Part shown: positions 43,936 through 55,183 of the stretch, piece by piece
Layout of the letters: each line of letters begins with the position of its first letter
How positions within the stretch are numbered: position 1 is the first letter of the stretch
NCBI GenBank assembly: GCA_044226365.1
Contig: JBGAHE010000001.1
Coordinates: 62,001 to 126,000 of the forward strand
Length of the DNA: 64,000 nt
Origin: JALHNI01 sp044226365
GTDB lineage: Bacteria > Acidobacteriota > Terriglobia > Bryobacterales > Bryobacteraceae
Reading direction: 5' to 3'
Notes under the pieces: model-generated
What the model saw: only the letters and a program-made list of their open reading frames with translations
What the model was told of the DNA's origin: nothing
The model's database searches: none
Position numbers and translations under genes: made by a program

Positions 43936-45107
43936 GTCGATAGCAGTTCCAGAAAGTCCTCCGTCGTTCGAGCTTCCACGCCAGGCAGCAACGCCGTCGT
44001 CCGCACCACCGTGCTCGACGACCGCCGATGCACCAGCATTGCTCGCACCGGCTTGTTGCGCTTCTCGAGAGCCTTTCGCAACGCCACCATGCTCTCGGCC
44101 ATCCGTGGTAACGGCGTCCGCGTGGCCTTCGCTTCCAACAGCCACACCTCGCCACCAGGGCGCGGCAGCAGAAAGTCTACCTCCAGCCCTTGCCGGTCCC
44201 GAAAGTAGTACAGCTCTTTCCGCCGCCCCTGATTCACCTGCCACTTGTAGATTTCGCTCGCGAGAAAGCCCTCGTACAACGCACCGAGAAACGGCGACTG
44301 ATCCAGCGCCGCAGGACTCGCCACGCCCAGCAGGTAGCAAGCCATCCCCGAATCGAGCAAGTACATCTTTGGCGCCTTGATCAATCGTTTGCCCGCGTTC
44401 TCAAAATACGGTGGCACGCGGATGATCTGGTTGGTCATCTCCAGAATGCGCAGCCAGCTTTCGATCGTCGGAACGGACACTCCCAGCGGCGCCGCCAAGT
44501 CGCTACGGTTCAGCATCTGCCCGTGCCGCGTCGCCAACAGCGTCAGGAACGTGCGGAATGTCGGCAGGTCGCGCACGTCAGAAATCGATCGCACATCGCG
44601 CTCGAGGTACGTCTGCAGGTACGAGCTGAAGCGCAATTCCCGGTCCCGCGGCCGCGCCAGCACCTCCGGATAGCCGCCCAGAAACAAGCTCGTCTTCGGT
44701 GTCTCCAGTACATTCATCGGCAGCAGTTCGAGCACGGCGGCTCGCCCCGCCATCGACTCGCTCACGCCCTTCATCAGGGGCAGTTCCTGCGACCCGGTAA
44801 AAAACCACTGCCCCATCCGGCGCGGATTCTGGTCGATGATGGTCCGCACATAATTGAACAACTCTGGCGCATTCTGAATCTCATCCAGAATCACCGGCGG
44901 CTTCAACGCTTCCAGTAGCGAACGCGGATCCACCTTGATGCGCGCCTGAATGTCCGGATCCTCCAGCAGTACATACGACGCCCGGGGCAGCAACTGCCGC
45001 AGCAGCGTCGTCTTCCCGGCACGTCGGGGGCCCGTCAGCACCACCGCCGGGAACGCCCGCATCGCTTGTACCACGGTGTTCTCTAACTGGCGCCGCACGG
45101 CCTTCAT
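43914..45107 (-). CDS. AAA-type ATPase of the DUF4143 family
   Basis: 397 aa. Walker A GPRRAGKTTLL (residues 26-36), Walker B-like PPVILDEIQNAPELF, sensor-like WFFTGSQELPLMKGVSESMA, YLERDVRSISDVRDL and the C-terminal DUF4143 domain with LYYFRDRQGLEVDFLLPRPG and WLLEAKATRTPLP (a PD-(D/E)XK-like core). These patchily distributed ATPases have no agreed role; some are encoded with toxin-antitoxin or mobile genes. The 3' end overlaps the TonB gene. The upstream DNA is a compact AT-rich array of TGTCA boxes reaching to within one base of the start codon, suggesting dedicated control or insertion as a unit. Confidence 0.88.
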   Translation of the reverse strand: MKAVRRQLENTVVQAMRAFPAVVLTGPRRAGKTTLLRQLLPRASYVLLEDPDIQARIKVDPRSLLEALKPPVILDEIQNAPELFNYVRTIIDQNPRRMGQWFFTGSQELPLMKGVSESMAGRAAVLELLPMNVLETPKTSLFLGGYPEVLARPRDRELRFSSYLQTYLERDVRSISDVRDLPTFRTFLTLLATRHGQMLNRSDLAAPLGVSVPTIESWLRILEMTNQIIRVPPYFENAGKRLIKAPKMYLLDSGMACYLLGVASPAALDQSPFLGALYEGFLASEIYKWQVNQGRRKELYYFRDRQGLEVDFLLPRPGGEVWLLEAKATRTPLPRMAESMVALRKALEKRNKPVRAMLVHRRSSSTVVRTTALLPGVEARTTEDFLELLSTQRAGVL

Positions 45108-45108
45108 G

Positions 45109-45185
45109 TGACAATTCTAATCTGTCACTTTAATTTTGTCACTTTTAATTTATGACAATTTTAAGTTGTCACTTTAAATTTGTCA
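45109..45185 (-). repeat. Two 33-bp direct repeats carrying six evenly spaced TGTCA boxes (operator-like array)
   Basis: TGTCA or its complement occurs at 45109, 45123, 45137, 45153, 45167 and 45181. Spacing is 14 nt throughout except one 16-nt step. The array is two copies (45109-45141 and 45153-45185) of a 33-bp unit matching at 29 of 33 positions, offset by 44 bp. In each unit the first box is inverted relative to the other two. The DNA is very AT-rich. It begins beside the ATPase start codon and ends in the stop codon of the upstream VWFA gene. Confidence 0.85.
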
Positions 45186-46100
45186 TTTTTCTATCCCCAC
45201 CTCATAACCGCCTCTCGCCCGTATCTGTGCCTTCCGATACCGCGCCTTCGCCGCCCCCGTTAACTCCACCCTCAGCCTCCGAAACTGCCCCGGCCGTGCC
45301 CCTTCCGGCACCGCCACCGCCAGCGAATACCGTGCCCGCAACTTCCCCACCATCTCCCCAAACACCGCATCGGCCCGTTCCGCCCGCACTACCTCGCCCC
45401 CCGTCCGCTCCGCTACCGCCCATAAATCGGTGGGCGTGAAATCCGGATTCCCCCCCGCGACGGTCCGCCCGTTCCGCGTCTTCCCCACCACCATCGCATT
45501 CATCACGACATCTGCGCCGGCCAACGCCTTGACCACCTCATCCTCATTCACTAGATGATTCAGACCGCTGCCATCGGACAGCATCAGGACCGCGCGCCGC
45601 CCCGTCCCTTCGCTCTTCTTGAACTCCGCCGCCGCGTCCAGCAGGGCCGCATAGATCGCCGTGCCCGCGGGCAGTTTCGTCTCGAGCACCGCCACCTCCA
45701 CTTCGCGCGCCGCTTCCGTGAAGCGATTCGAGAACGGGTGCAACACCTGCGTGCCCTTGCTGAAAACCATCACGCCTGCCCGATCGCGTTCGGTGAGTTG
45801 CCCCAGTGACTGCCGCGCGGTGCGTCCCAGTTGCTGCAGAAACGGACGCATGCTCCCCGATACGTCGAGCAACAGCAGCACCGTGACCGGCTCGGACTCA
45901 TGGCCGAAATACACCACCGGCTGCGCCACACCTTCGTCGTAAACCACGAAGTCCGCCTTCGTCAGCCCGGTTACCGGACGCCCGTTCTCCACCACCTGCA
46001 CGTCGACCCGCACCTGCGCCACGCTGGAGCGGAACACGACCTCCTCGGGCTGTTGGGCGAAGATGGTCGTAGCGATCAGAAACAGAATGCGTAATGTCAT
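45183..46100 (-). CDS. Exported VWFA-related domain protein
   Basis: 305 aa. A signal peptide (MTLRILFLIATTIFA) precedes VRVDVQVVENGRPVTGLTKA, then a von Willebrand A domain with an intact MIDAS DVSGS (D79, S81, S83), LPAGTAIYAALLDAA and LMLSDGSGLNHLV. The C-terminus has LRARYSLAVAVPEG. Such VWFA-related proteins are abundant in Acidobacteriota; roles in surface binding are proposed but not shown. ATG 46100 lies inside the selB coding region: the divergent selB ATG is at 46087, giving a 14-nt head-to-head overlap. Its stop is in the last TGTCA box of the repeat array. Confidence 0.85.
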   Translation of the reverse strand: MTLRILFLIATTIFAQQPEEVVFRSSVAQVRVDVQVVENGRPVTGLTKADFVVYDEGVAQPVVYFGHESEPVTVLLLLDVSGSMRPFLQQLGRTARQSLGQLTERDRAGVMVFSKGTQVLHPFSNRFTEAAREVEVAVLETKLPAGTAIYAALLDAAAEFKKSEGTGRRAVLMLSDGSGLNHLVNEDEVVKALAGADVVMNAMVVGKTRNGRTVAGGNPDFTPTDLWAVAERTGGEVVRAERADAVFGEMVGKLRARYSLAVAVPEGARPGQFRRLRVELTGAAKARYRKAQIRARGGYEVGIEK

Positions 46101-47922
46101 CGTTGGCACCGCGGGCCACATCGACCATGGTAAGACCACCCTTGTCGGCGCGCTCACCGGCGTCGATACGGACCGCTTGGCCGAAGAAAAGCGCCGCGGA
46201 ATCTCCATCGACCTCGGTTTCGCCCATCTCCCCTTGACCCCGGACCTCAACCTCGCCTTCGTCGATGTGCCCGGCCATGAACGCTTCGTCAAGAACATGC
46301 TCGCCGGCGCCAGCGGCATCGACCTCGCCCTCCTCACCGTCGCGGCCACCGAATCCATCAAGCCCCAGACCCGGGAGCACTTCGAGATCTGCCGTCTGCT
46401 GGGCCTCGAAGGCGGAGTCATTGCCCTTACCAAAACGGACTTGGTCGACCCGGAGCTCATCGAACTCGTCAAGCTCGAGATCGCCGAACTCACGGCTGGC
46501 TCGTTCCTCGAACGCGCCGCGATCGTCCCTGTCAGCGCGACCACCGGCGCGGGCCTCGCCGCACTGAAAGAAGCGCTGCGCACGGCTGCTCTGTCGGTTC
46601 GGCCGCGCGGGACCGCGTCATGGCTCCGCCTGCCGCTCGATCGCGTCTTCACCATGAAGGGTCACGGCACGGTTGCCACCGGCACGCTGACCGCCGGAGC
46701 CATCCACCTCGAGGACGAGGTTTGCATTTATCCGGATCGCCTCTTCGCCCGCGTCCGTGGGTTGCAGGTTCACGGCCAGGCGGTCCCTCAGGCCACCGCC
46801 GGTCAACGTGCCGCCATCAACCTGGCCGGCGTGGATAAAGCCGATCTGGCTCGCGGTCAGGTCCTGGGCGCGCCGGTCTTTGAGCCCGTGGAACGCCTCG
46901 AAGCGTCGTTGACTCTCCTGCCGTCGGCTAAGCCACTCAAGCGCGGAGCGCCCGTTCATTTTCATGCCGGCACTTCCGAAATCGAAGCCACCGTCACTCC
47001 GCTCGACCAGCGCGCCAAACTCGAACCCGGCTCGCTGACGCTGGTCCGGCTCGACCTCGCCTCACCCACCCTCCTCCTCCCTGGCGATCGCTTCATCGTC
47101 CGGCTCTTCTCCCCCGTGGTGACGATCGGCGGCGGCCTCGTCGTCAGCGTTAATGCACCCAAAAGGGCCACTGCCTTCGCTTCACGCGAAGCGCGTGCCC
47201 AAGCTTATCAACGCGATCCGATAGACGCTCTGCTTCAGGAAATGCCGAGCGGCCTGCCGCTCGCAACGGCCATCGCGCGCACCGGCTGGCTGCCTGAGCA
47301 GATTCTGAAAGACCGCTTCGCCGTCGAGCAGTGGCTGGTTCATCCGCCTTGGTTCGCGGAGCGCGCTCAAGCCATCGAAGCGTTACTCCAGGACTTTCAT
47401 CGGCGACACCCACTTCAGCCCGGTTGGAACAAAGAGGAGGTTCGCCTCCGACTCATGCCCACCGCCCCGCCCACGATTTTTGAAGCCCTTCTGGCGCGCA
47501 CCAAAGCGATTGCCGCCGACGGTGAGCTCCTGCGCCTGGCTTCGCACCAGCGCATTTTGCAGGCCGATGAATCCGCCGCTTTAGCGAAAATCGAAGAACT
47601 CTTCGCCGCCGCCGGACTCGCCGTCCCTGCCACCAACGAAGTCCTCGTGCAAGCCGGCATCGACCCTACCCGCGCGAAAACGCTCCTGCAGACCCTGCTG
47701 CGCGAACGCAAACTCGTCCGCGTCAATGCCGACCTCGTCTATCACGCCCAAGCCCTCACCAGCCTTTATGCTCTGCTCAAAACCAAACGTGGGGCTGCCT
47801 TCTCCGTGGGCGAGTTCAAGGACTGGACCGGTGTCTCCCGCAAGTACGCCATCCCCTTGCTCGAGTTCCTCGACCGTCAACGTTTAACGCGCCGGGAAGG
47901 CGAGCGGCGTATCGTTTCCTAA
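46087..47922 (+). CDS. selB: Selenocysteine-specific elongation factor
   Basis: 611 aa. G-domain motifs: GTAGHIDHGKTT (G1, residues 7-18), DVPGHERFVKNM (G3), TKTDLV (G4) and an EF-Tu-like domain 2 (VFTMKGHGTVATGTL). The C-terminal ~200 residues are winged-helix repeats (GWNKEEVRLRLMPTAPPTIF; FSVGEFKDWTGVSRKYAIPL), the SelB SECIS-binding end. It delivers Sec-tRNA to UGA codons, so the organism probably makes selenoproteins. None of selA, selD or tRNA-Sec is in the window. ATG 46087 gives the canonical start MRNVIVGTAGHIDHG. Confidence 0.95.
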   Translation: MRNVIVGTAGHIDHGKTTLVGALTGVDTDRLAEEKRRGISIDLGFAHLPLTPDLNLAFVDVPGHERFVKNMLAGASGIDLALLTVAATESIKPQTREHFEICRLLGLEGGVIALTKTDLVDPELIELVKLEIAELTAGSFLERAAIVPVSATTGAGLAALKEALRTAALSVRPRGTASWLRLPLDRVFTMKGHGTVATGTLTAGAIHLEDEVCIYPDRLFARVRGLQVHGQAVPQATAGQRAAINLAGVDKADLARGQVLGAPVFEPVERLEASLTLLPSAKPLKRGAPVHFHAGTSEIEATVTPLDQRAKLEPGSLTLVRLDLASPTLLLPGDRFIVRLFSPVVTIGGGLVVSVNAPKRATAFASREARAQAYQRDPIDALLQEMPSGLPLATAIARTGWLPEQILKDRFAVEQWLVHPPWFAERAQAIEALLQDFHRRHPLQPGWNKEEVRLRLMPTAPPTIFEALLARTKAIAADGELLRLASHQRILQADESAALAKIEELFAAAGLAVPATNEVLVQAGIDPTRAKTLLQTLLRERKLVRVNADLVYHAQALTSLYALLKTKRGAAFSVGEFKDWTGVSRKYAIPLLEFLDRQRLTRREGERRIVS

Positions 47923-47943
47923 GGCCTCTCGCTACAATGGCGA

Positions 47944-48885
47944 GTGTCTCTCTTTTTTCTGCTGATGGTGGCCGCTGATCCCCTCTGGACCGCGCGCCCA
48001 CTCACCGCCGCTCATAGCTTCACCAAAGAGATCGAAGGCCCTGCCGTTGATCGAGCCGGCAACATCTACGCCGTCAGCTACGGTCGCACGCCCACCATCG
48101 GCCGGGTGAACGCCGAAGGTGACGCGACCCTCTGGCTCGAGCTGCCCGACGGCTCGTTGGGCAACGGAATCCGTTTCGATCGCGCCGGCGTCATGTACAT
48201 CGCCGACTACACCAGGCACAACATTTTGCGCGTACGCCCGGGTGCCAAGAAGGTCGAAGTCTTCGCCCACGATGACTCCATGCATCAGCCCAATGACCTT
48301 GCCATGGCTCCTGATGACACCCTCTACGCCAGCGATCCCGATTGGCAGAATAGCACCGGCCAGATCTGGCACATCGATCGCGCGGGCAAGATGCGCAAAG
48401 TAGCGGAGGGCCTAGGCACCACCAACGGCATTGAAGTCAGTCCCAACGGCAAGGTCCTCTACGTAAACGAAAGCGCCCAACGGAAGATCTGGGCGTTTGA
48501 CATCGCGGCTGATCACAGCCTCGCCAACAAGCGCTTGCTGATCGAGTTCCCGGACTATGGCTTCGACGGCATGCGGGCCGACGTCAAAGGCAATCTCTAT
48601 GTGACGCGCTATGGCAAGGGCGTCGTGGCGATTGTTTCGCCGCAGGGCAAAGTCTTGCGGGAAGTCTCCGTGCTCGGTGCTCGTCCCAGCAATCTCTGCT
48701 TTGGTGGCCACGATGGCCGCACGGTCTACGTAACGGAAGTCGAGAACGAACGCCTCGTCTACTTCCGCACTGATACGCCCGGCCAGGAGTTTCGCCGCTG
48801 GACCCAGGCGAAGCCCGCTGCCAAAGCGGCCACCAAAGCCCCCGCCAAGTCCGGCGCGCGCAAGAAAACCCGCAAGAAACGCTAG
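47944..48885 (+). CDS. Exported SMP-30/gluconolactonase/LRE-like beta-propeller with basic tail
   Basis: 313 aa from GTG 47944. A short hydrophobic leader (MSLFFLLMVAA) precedes propeller strands: EGPAVDRAGNIYAVSYG, NGIRFDRAGVMYIADYTRHN, MHQPNDLAMAPDDTLYASDP and GTTNGIEVSPNGKVLYVNES, matching SMP-30-like lactonases with metal-binding Glu and Asn positions. The last ~30 residues are a lysine/alanine-rich tail (KAATKAPAKSGARKKTRKKR) that is atypical for the family. Substrate is unknown. It lies 21 nt after selB on the same strand. Confidence 0.8.
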   Translation: MSLFFLLMVAADPLWTARPLTAAHSFTKEIEGPAVDRAGNIYAVSYGRTPTIGRVNAEGDATLWLELPDGSLGNGIRFDRAGVMYIADYTRHNILRVRPGAKKVEVFAHDDSMHQPNDLAMAPDDTLYASDPDWQNSTGQIWHIDRAGKMRKVAEGLGTTNGIEVSPNGKVLYVNESAQRKIWAFDIAADHSLANKRLLIEFPDYGFDGMRADVKGNLYVTRYGKGVVAIVSPQGKVLREVSVLGARPSNLCFGGHDGRTVYVTEVENERLVYFRTDTPGQEFRRWTQAKPAAKAATKAPAKSGARKKTRKKR

Positions 48886-48929
48886 AGTCGTGCGACGGAA
48901 GCGACTTGATATCCTAGTCGCTAACTCCC

Positions 48930-50308
48930 GTGCTCACTCGACGTCAGCTTTTGGAACACACCACGCTCGGCTTCGGCGGCATGGTGCTGACAGACCTGCT
49001 CCGAGCCAACGCTCCCAACGATCTCAAACCCCGGCCTGTCCATTTCCCGGCTCAAGCTACGGCCGTCATCCAACTCGTGCAGAACGGCGGACCCAGCCAG
49101 ATGGATCTCTTCGACCCCAAGCCCGTTCTGCAGAAACTGGCTGGCCAACCGCTGCCCGGCGGCGTGGAAATTCATCAGCCCAACAACGTCAACACGCTTC
49201 TTCCCTCGCCGTTCACCTTTAAGAAATATGGCCAGTGCGGCATGGACATCTCCGAGATGTTGCCCCACACCGCGAAGATCGTTGACGAACTCTGCTTCAT
49301 CCGCAGCATGCATACCGAGCACAACAACCACCTGGAAGCGCTCAACATGCTGCTCTCGTGCAAGATCTTCCCTGGGCGCCCGGTGATGGGTGCCTGGATC
49401 AGCTATGCCTTAGGCACAGAGAACCAGAGCCTCCCGGCTTACGTGGTTCTGAGGGATCCCACCGGCTACACCATCGGCGGCAAGCAACTCTGGGCGAACG
49501 GCTACCTGCCAGCGCTCTACTCTGGTGTGGAGTTCAGCATGAAGGGCGCCCCGGTCCATCATCTGAACCCGCCCGAAAAACTGGCCGACGGCGCCCAGCG
49601 CTCCACCCTGGACCTGCTCGCCAAAATCAACGAACATCATCTGGCCCAGCACCCCGGTGAACTCGAGCTTGAAGCGCGCATCCGCAACTTTGAGCTTGCC
49701 GCGCGCATGCAACTCGCCGCCGGTGACGTGCTCGATATCTCCCACGAAACCGAGGCCACCAAGAAGCTCTACGGCATTGACGACCCCAGGGCTGGAGCCT
49801 ATGGTCTGCGCTGCCTGATGGCCCGTCGCCTCGTCGAAAAGGGCGTTCGTTTCGTCCAGGTCACCACCAGTCCCGGCCAGCCCTGGGACCATCACAACAG
49901 CATCAAAAAGGATATGCACAAGATCGCCGGCGAAGTGGACCAAGGCTCCGCCGCGCTCATCATGGACCTCAAGAGTCGCGGCTTGCTGGATAAAACCATC
50001 GTCATGTGGGCGGGTGAGTTTGGCCGACTTCCCACTACCCAGAATGGTGATGGCCGCGATCACAATCGCAACGCCTTCACCATCTGGTTCGCCGGTGGCG
50101 GCTTCAAAAAAGGACTGATTTACGGCGAAACCGATGAGTTCGGCTACAAGGCCGTCGTCAATCGCGTGCCCGTGCCGGACATGATCGCCACCGTTCTGCG
50201 CCAGCTCGGCGTGGACCATCGCAAAGTAGAATACGCCCACGGCGGACGCCTCGAGACGCCTTCGGACGTCACCGTCACCGGCGCCAAGCCCGTCCTGGAT
50301 CTGGTGTC

Positions 50309-50312
<4 letters not shown>
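48930..50312 (+). CDS. DUF1501 protein (exported sulfatase-fold-like)
   Basis: 460 aa from GTG 48930. MLTRRQLLEHTTLGFGGMVL is a likely twin-arginine leader. AVIQLVQNGGPSQMDLFDPK, MHTEHNNHLEALNMLLS, PWDHHNSIKKDMHKIAGEVD, MWAGEFGRLPTTQNGDGRDH and DMIATVLRQLGVDH are DUF1501 hallmarks. The fold is related to alkaline phosphatase/sulfatase enzymes. In Planctomycetes and Acidobacteriota it is nearly always beside PSD1 cytochrome-domain genes, as here, where it overlaps by 4 nt (ATGA). Biochemical role is unknown. Confidence 0.92.
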
Positions 50313-53017
<2,705 letters not shown>

Positions 53018-53041
53018 GCGACCCGCGCTAGCCTAAGAGCG

Positions 53042-54046
53042 ATGCCCTTTGCAGGAACTACGCTTGTCACCGGCGGCGCCGGCATGATCGGAAGCGCGAT
53101 GGTGTGGGAACTCAACCGGCTTGGCCACCGCCGCATTCTGATCGCGGATCGTCTCGATCATTCCGAAAAGTGGCGCAATCTGGTTCCGCTGCACTTCGCC
53201 GACTACCTCGATGGCGATGACCTGCGCGCCGCCGTCCGTGAGCGATCCCCGAAGCTCGCCGACATCCGCACCATCTTCCACCTCGGCGCCTGTTCCGCCA
53301 CCACCGAAAAAGATTCGGCCTTCCTCATGCGGAACAACTTCGAGTTCACCAAGGAACTGGCCCTCTGGTCGCTGGAGCAGGGCGTGCGCTTCGTCTATGC
53401 CTCATCCGCCGCCACCTACGGCGCTCGCGAAGACGACTTCCGCGAAGACCTTCCCTTGCACACCCTCCGGCCGCTCAACATGTACGGCTACTCGAAGCAT
53501 CTCTTCGATCAGTACGCCGAACAAGCCGGTTTCTTACCGCAGATCGTTGGCCTCAAGTACTTCAACGTTTTTGGCCCCAACGAAGACCACAAGGGCGACA
53601 TGCGTAGCGTCGTTCACAAAGCCTTCCATCAGATTCAATCCACCGGCAAGCTCGAGCTCTTCCAGAGCCACCGGCCGGACTTTGCCGATGGCTGCCAACA
53701 GCGCGACTTCCTCTACGTCAAAGACGCTGTCGCCATGACCGTTCATCTCGCGCAGAACACCAGCGCCGGAGGACTCTACAACCTCGGCTCCGGCCAAGCC
53801 CACACGTGGCTGGATCTGGCGCACGCCATCTTCGCCGCGCTGGACCGGGAGCCGAACATCGAGTTCATCCCCATGCCCGAACTCCTCCGCGGCAAGTATC
53901 AGTACCGCACCTGCGCCACCATCAATCGCCTGCGTGATTCCGGCTACCAGTCCGCCATCACACCGCTCACCGATTCCGTTCGCGACTATGTCCGCCACTA
54001 CCTGCTGCGCGATCGCCGCCTGGGTGATGAGAACCTACCCGCCTAA
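53042..54046 (+). CDS. hldD: ADP-L-glycero-D-manno-heptose 6-epimerase
   Basis: 334 aa SDR-family epimerase. It shows VTGGAGMIGSAMVWELNRLG (NADP Rossmann), FHLGACSATTEKDSAFLMRN, YASSAATYG, NMYGYSKHLFDQYA with the YxxxK pair, and YFNVFGPNEDHKGDMRSVVH, the RfaD/HldD pattern. It makes the heptose donor for lipopolysaccharide core. It lies 24 nt after PSD1 and its 3' end overlaps the convergent gene by 12 nt. No other heptose gene is in the window. Confidence 0.93.
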   Translation: MPFAGTTLVTGGAGMIGSAMVWELNRLGHRRILIADRLDHSEKWRNLVPLHFADYLDGDDLRAAVRERSPKLADIRTIFHLGACSATTEKDSAFLMRNNFEFTKELALWSLEQGVRFVYASSAATYGAREDDFREDLPLHTLRPLNMYGYSKHLFDQYAEQAGFLPQIVGLKYFNVFGPNEDHKGDMRSVVHKAFHQIQSTGKLELFQSHRPDFADGCQQRDFLYVKDAVAMTVHLAQNTSAGGLYNLGSGQAHTWLDLAHAIFAALDREPNIEFIPMPELLRGKYQYRTCATINRLRDSGYQSAITPLTDSVRDYVRHYLLRDRRLGDENLPA

Positions 54047-55126
54047 CGCGCGATAGAGGTTATGCATGAAGGCCAGGTTATCGGCCTGTACGTAGTGCAT
54101 CGCTCCGCCCATGCGGGAGAAGCTCTTGCAGAAGCGCAGGTAATAAGCGGCGTTGGTCTTTGGTGGCTCGCCTTGCGTCCAGTCCCAGTTTCCGCCGTCC
54201 TGCAGATCCACCACATAGATGCTCAAGTCGCGAATGATCTCGCCGCCGGCTCCCAGCCGCAGGTTGTTTACGTTGCTCAAGCTCTTCTCAAACACCTGCG
54301 GGGCCATGATGGCGGAACCTACCGAAAGCACCACGCCGCCTTCGAGCGTCGCCACAGAATCGCCGAACAGACGGAAATCCAAGCCTGCGGCCCGCCCCAC
54401 CACGGCGCCGTTGAAGATCGGGTGATTTGCGATGATGTCATAGCCCACGCCTGGATGCACCGTCAGGGGGACCCCGCGCCGATACGCGCTCGCGAAGATC
54501 GAGGCCTTTTGCAGCGCGTGTTCCAGCGTCAATTGGCCTTCAGGGACAAAGCCCGCTTCCATCGCCGTCAGCAAATCCGCGCGCGCCGCCGTCAGCGGAT
54601 GCCGCGGCTCGGCCGCAATCAGTTCTTCCAGTTCCCGCTGAGTCGGGAAGTCCGTGCCATCTTCGGCAATGAACCTCCCCACGGCCACGCCATAGCCCTC
54701 GCCGCGCAACGCCCCGGCCATCATCGCCAAATGCAGATATCGGCCAGTCTCATCCCAGGATCCAAACGTGCCCGTCGCCACATTCTCTTCGACGCTTTCG
54801 GTGGAACGCCCCAGCCACGCGTATTCCCAATCGTGAATACTGCCCGCGCCATTGGTCGCTAAATGCGTCAACCACCCGCGCTCCATCATGGCATCCAGAA
54901 TGCGCACGGCGCCGTTGCGGAGCAGGTGCGCGCCATACATCAGAATCACTCCGGCGCCCCGCTGCCGCGCCCGCCGCACCGCCTCCGCACAGGCTTCAAT
55001 CCCGGGCACCGACGTCTTCGGAGCCGACTCCGGATCCACCACGATCCCTGTCGCGGTCGTCAGGCTCTTGCGTTGAGCCAAGGGAAACACACGCAGTTTT
55101 GACCAGTCTTGTCGAGTTGCTTTCAT
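54035..55126 (-). CDS. Conserved protein of unknown function, resembling the deoxyhypusine synthase-like fold
   Basis: 363 aa from ATG 55126. Visible features: RQRGAGVILMYGAHLLRNGA, WLTHLATNGAGSIHDWEYAW, ASIFASAYRRGVPLTVHPGV, GYDIIANHPIFNGAVVGRA and TLEGGVVLSVGSAIMAPQVF. The glycine-rich, nucleotide-binding-like layout recalls DHS-type NAD-binding domains, but bacteria lack eIF5A hypusination, so a different reaction is expected. I cannot assign one. The gene converges on hldD (12-nt overlap) and is divergent from the tricorn-like peptidase gene (57 nt). Confidence 0.72.
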   Translation of the reverse strand: MKATRQDWSKLRVFPLAQRKSLTTATGIVVDPESAPKTSVPGIEACAEAVRRARQRGAGVILMYGAHLLRNGAVRILDAMMERGWLTHLATNGAGSIHDWEYAWLGRSTESVEENVATGTFGSWDETGRYLHLAMMAGALRGEGYGVAVGRFIAEDGTDFPTQRELEELIAAEPRHPLTAARADLLTAMEAGFVPEGQLTLEHALQKASIFASAYRRGVPLTVHPGVGYDIIANHPIFNGAVVGRAAGLDFRLFGDSVATLEGGVVLSVGSAIMAPQVFEKSLSNVNNLRLGAGGEIIRDLSIYVVDLQDGGNWDWTQGEPPKTNAAYYLRFCKSFSRMGGAMHYVQADNLAFMHNLYRALGG

Positions 55127-55183
55127 GTTCAGGGGTGATCTTTGATCATACGAAAGCTCTGTGCCCGGTTGATAATAATCCCC

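Noticed and set aside
48900..48922. AGCGACT/AGTCGCT inverted repeat before the DUF1501 gene
   Set aside because: Seven base pairs with a 9-nt loop and no T-run or conserved motif; too weak to call a terminator or operator.
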